Shown: in pieces, positions 62,738-64,000 of the stretch
Layout of the letters: the number at the start of each line of letters is the position of its first letter
How positions within the stretch are numbered: the first letter of the stretch is position 1
Source of the DNA: Deltaproteobacteria bacterium
Lineage (GTDB): Bacteria; Desulfobacterota; DSM-4660; Desulfatiglandales; HGW-15
Reading direction: 5' to 3'
DNA length: 64,000 nucleotides
NCBI GenBank assembly: GCA_019310485.1
Contig: JAFDEF010000010.1
Coordinates: 25,699-89,698 of the forward strand
Notes under the pieces: generated by a model
The model's input: only the letters and a program-made list of their open reading frames with translations
Told to the model about the DNA's origin: nothing
Databases searched by the model: none
Translations under genes and position numbers: made by a program

Positions 62738-63376
62738 ATGCACTCCATTGATGAAATAAAGAAATTTGTATCCAACCACTTCTCTGAAGCATCAGGCAGC
62801 CATAGCCTTGAGCATACATACAGGGTCTACAATCTTTGCATGCACATTGGGAAGGTTGAAGGCGCAGACCTCGAGGTCTTGGCTATAGCAGCCTACCTGC
62901 ACGACATAGCGAGGCCTTACGAAGATGAATCGAAAGGCACAATATGCCACGGTGAAAAAGGGGCAGAAATAGCTTCGGCCCTGCTTGAGTCCTTCCCGAT
63001 TTCCGAAGAAAAAAAGGCAAATATCTTGCATTGTATTCGGGCACACAGGTTTCGCGGAAAAACCCCTCCTCAAACGCTTGAAGCAAAGGTCCTCTTTGAT
63101 GCCGACAAGCTGGATGCGATTGGAGCCATAGGAATTGCGAGGGCGTTCCTTTTTGCCGGAGAGGTAGGAGCCAAGCTCCATAATCCCGGCATGGAGCCTG
63201 AAAACACCAGCCCTTATTCACAGGATGATACAGGGTACCGAGAATTTAAACTGAAGCTTTGCAGGATCAAGGATACCATGCTTACGCAAGAAGGCAACCG
63301 ACTGGCTAGAGAACGGCATGAATTCATGGAACTATTTTTTCAAAGGTTCCTTGAGGAGCATGAGGGTCTAAAATAG
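62738..63376 (+). CDS. HD-domain hydrolase
   Basis: A 212-residue protein (ATG 62738; a TTG at 62720 is possible). It has GSHSLEHTYRVYNLCMHIG, AIAAYLHDIARPYEDE with the HD pair, CHGEKGAEIASALL, ILHCIRAHRFRG and LFDADKLDAIGAIGIARAF, giving the H...HD...H...D metal site of the HD superfamily (YedJ-like group). It should hydrolyse a phosphoester or nucleotide. Its substrate is unknown. Confidence 0.88.
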   Translation: MHSIDEIKKFVSNHFSEASGSHSLEHTYRVYNLCMHIGKVEGADLEVLAIAAYLHDIARPYEDESKGTICHGEKGAEIASALLESFPISEEKKANILHCIRAHRFRGKTPPQTLEAKVLFDADKLDAIGAIGIARAFLFAGEVGAKLHNPGMEPENTSPYSQDDTGYREFKLKLCRIKDTMLTQEGNRLARERHEFMELFFQRFLEEHEGLK

Positions 63377-63422
63377 ACACCCTGCCATTTCACGCGCTTC
63401 CGAGTTTGAGCCTTAAAAGGGC

Positions 63423-63737
63423 TCACTTGAGCTTGATCAGGTTATTCACGTTTCTAACGCCTGAGGTAGACCTGGCCAGTGCTTCGGCTCTTTTTCGTGC
63501 CCTCTCAGTGTCTACGGCTCCGGTGAGCGTTACCGTTCCCTCAAATGTTTTTACCGAAATCGCAAAACCTTTGAGAATAGAATCACGAAAAATCTTTGCC
63601 TTGACCTTGGTGGTGATAGTTGCATCATCTACAACTTGCCCGGGAGTTCTGCCCGCAGGGGTCTGACAACCCAAAACGGAAAAAAGAATGCTTAAAAGCA
63701 CTAAAAGGACCAACAATGCCTTTGCTCTCTGTGCCAT
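63423..63737 (-). CDS. BON-domain lipoprotein
   Basis: A 104-residue exported lipoprotein. The signal peptide is residues 1-23 (LLVLLVLLSILFSVLGC, lipobox LGC). The BON domain follows: DATITTKVKAKIFRDSILKG, ISVKTFEGTVTLTGAVDTER and SGVRNVNNLIKLK, in the usual alpha-beta order. BON proteins bind membranes or phospholipids and help keep the envelope stable under stress (OsmY-like). GGAGG stands before the ATG. Confidence 0.9.
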   Translation of the reverse strand: MAQRAKALLVLLVLLSILFSVLGCQTPAGRTPGQVVDDATITTKVKAKIFRDSILKGFAISVKTFEGTVTLTGAVDTERARKRAEALARSTSGVRNVNNLIKLK

Positions 63738-64000
63738 ATCACTTTACCTCCAACGAATCCAGTTTTGGGACAGGCGCCTGGCCTGAGTACGTTGCTCTGA
63801 AGAGCCCACTATTGAGAAACCAGGCAATCTCTTAAAGGACTTGCCAGGGCCGCTAAAGCAGCACTACTGCAAGGAGCTTTTTTCAGTACCACCGATTTTC
63901 GCGCTGATGAAAAATGTAAGATTTAGGCGGAGCTGCTTCCTGCATCTCATTGATAATGGCAACAGAAACAGCTAGTTACCCCATGGCTTATATCCAGGAA

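Noticed and set aside
63801..63965. Short minus-strand frame reading EMQEAAPPKSYIFHQRENRW at the right edge
   Set aside because: A stop lies just upstream and there is no start or family match; could be a fragment but support is too weak.

Overview
The window looks like a chromosomal segment of a strictly anaerobic, Gram-negative bacterium, most probably of the Desulfobacterota (former Deltaproteobacteria). This is inferred from gene content, not from a phylogeny. The supporting genes are a 2-hydroxyacyl-CoA dehydratase module with its ATP-driven activase, a CooC-type ATPase, a membrane-anchored reductive-dehalogenase-like corrinoid/iron-sulfur protein, a GlcD/GlcF-type oxidoreductase pair, many radical SAM enzymes, outer-membrane genes (Slam-like barrel, KdsB, AsmA-like protein), HflK/HflC, PilD and IHF. 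I see no phage, plasmid, CRISPR, complete insertion sequence, tRNA or rRNA. The one clear RNA gene is a large-type SRP RNA (43717-43993) whose 13-bp terminal helix is visible.

Layout. Positions 1-10 kb (minus strand) hold envelope and signalling genes: a secreted glycine-rich protein cut by the window edge, a VanZ-like protein, a lone response regulator, a cupin, MltF, a YtfJ-like thioredoxin-fold protein, a nucleotidyltransferase pair, a TMTC-like TPR remnant, and a FecR-domain protein with a Slam-like TPR/beta-barrel partner. Positions 10-24 kb hold three radical SAM enzymes (two of one family), a lipid kinase, a CarS-like CDP-alcohol synthase, a PHP phosphoesterase, an AsmA-like protein, and a plus-strand set with gamma-carbonic anhydrase, an ornithine-aminotransferase-like enzyme, a cyclic-2,3-diphosphoglycerate-synthetase-like GTPase and AlaX. 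Positions 24-27 kb hold the dehydratase/activase operon, followed by about 1.2 kb of decayed DNA. Positions 28-45 kb are mostly housekeeping: cooC, serC-asnS, comB-like, a sigma-54 two-component system next to pilD, a Sua5/YciO protein, sppA, rpsA, cmk-hisC, an IHF-like gene, SRP RNA and pgeF. Positions 45-50 kb hold a redox block: TauE exporter, GlcF-like and GlcD-like subunits, and the membrane RDase-like protein. Positions 51-64 kb hold small zinc ribbons, queD, kdsB, hflKC, dciA-like, trmN, DUF1015, an SAH/MTA deaminase, a LOG-like protein, a GAF protein, an M23 peptidase, an HD hydrolase and a BON lipoprotein.

Structured repeats stand out. A roughly 100-bp multi-hairpin element (A) occurs five times, always in the same orientation on the plus strand whatever the direction of nearby genes. 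Two further small families (B, C) have two copies each, and a three-way-junction palindrome lies at 45835-45932. These elements fill most of the longer intergenic gaps.

The most interesting hypotheses are four. First, a lipid-linked radical SAM neighbourhood at 10.9-23.9 kb. Second, the strand-biased element A. Third, the cytoplasm-facing, TAT-less RDase-like protein beside a GlcD/GlcF pair. Fourth, the FecR/Slam-like pair. All functional links between neighbours are inferences from proximity.
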